Positions 5,221 through 5,459 of a DNA stretch of 5,459 nt are shown here, in pieces. Below the pieces are notes generated by a model. It was given only the letters and a program-made list of their open reading frames with translations, did not search any database and was not told the DNA's origin. The translations under genes and the position numbers were made by a program. Each line of letters begins with the position of its first letter. Within the stretch, counting starts at the first letter, position 1. The stretch spans positions 1-5,459 of the forward strand of contig JAKASY010000177.1 in the NCBI GenBank assembly GCA_021817625.1, given 5' to 3'. The DNA comes from Bacillota bacterium. GTDB taxonomy: Bacteria > Bacillota_E > JAJZYS01 > JAILZS01.

Positions 5221-5459
5221 CAACCTCGAGCCAAAGCTGTTCGGGCCGAAGGTGACGCTTAGGCGGGGGTCGTGGAGACACCTGCCGGTGGCGTACCGCT
5301 GGCACGGACCCGCCCGCGCCATTCGACCTCTCGAAGGGACCCGGGGGCCGCACGAGCGCCGCACCGCGCGCCCCGCGACCGCCTTGCGGCGCAGAAGCGC
5401 AGCGAGGCCGCGACGCCGGGCTGACCGCTACGCGAGGGCCAGCGCCAGCGGGCGGCTCA
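5205..5459. other. Region upstream of the second GNAT gene, no gene recognised
   Basis: Very GC-rich DNA to the window edge. I see no protein-like frame, no clear promoter and no RNA gene. A minus-strand frame entering from the right edge closes at TAG 5430-5428 after nine visible codons (ending LALALA), which is too short to call a gene end. The GNAT promoter probably lies here. Confidence 0.4.

Noticed and set aside
1..5459. Search for CRISPR repeats, tRNA or rRNA, transposase genes and target-site duplications.
   Set aside because: No regularly spaced repeats, cloverleaf-like conserved arms, rRNA-like stretches or transposase motifs were seen on either strand.

Overview
The window is about 5.5 kb of very GC-rich bacterial DNA. 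Its compact genes, purine-rich Shine-Dalgarno (SD) sequences and strong G/C preference at third codon positions fit a soil-type high-GC lineage such as Actinomycetota or Chloroflexota. The sequence alone does not settle the taxon. I see no rRNA, tRNA, CRISPR array, transposase or phage gene.

Layout. (1) 7-483, minus: N-terminal half of a class C beta-lactamase-like serine hydrolase, stopped by an in-frame TAA just before the expected second catalytic motif. (2) 484-836: divergent intergenic region. (3) 837-2285, plus: a complete serine hydrolase of the same superfamily with all three motifs (SxxK, YSN, HGG) and a C-terminal extra domain. (4) 2336-2821, plus: a single-domain GNAT acetyltransferase 50 bases downstream, probably co-transcribed but clearly less GC-rich. 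(5) 2822-3133: convergent intergenic region with a long inverted repeat. (6) 3134-3544, minus: a VOC/glyoxalase-fold protein. (7) 3541-4122, minus: a small AraC-type regulator upstream of the VOC gene and overlapping it by four bases. (8) 4123-4473: no gene recognised. (9) 4474-5204, minus: a second GNAT protein whose gene looks broken. An intact N-terminal GNAT domain ends at 4650, and the end of a second, C-terminal domain continues in another frame to 4474. (10) 5205-5459: no gene recognised.

How the genes relate. The only clear functional unit is the AraC-VOC pair, a common bacterial arrangement in which the regulator probably controls its own operon and the VOC enzyme handles or binds a small molecule. 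The rest is typical accessory content: stand-alone hydrolases and acetyltransferases of unknown substrate. Two of the six genes look damaged, which suggests local gene decay or assembly errors. I found no convincing new multi-gene system. The most unusual points are the apparent CTG start of the VOC gene in a CTGA stop/start overlap, the two broken genes, and the compositionally distinct GNAT gene.
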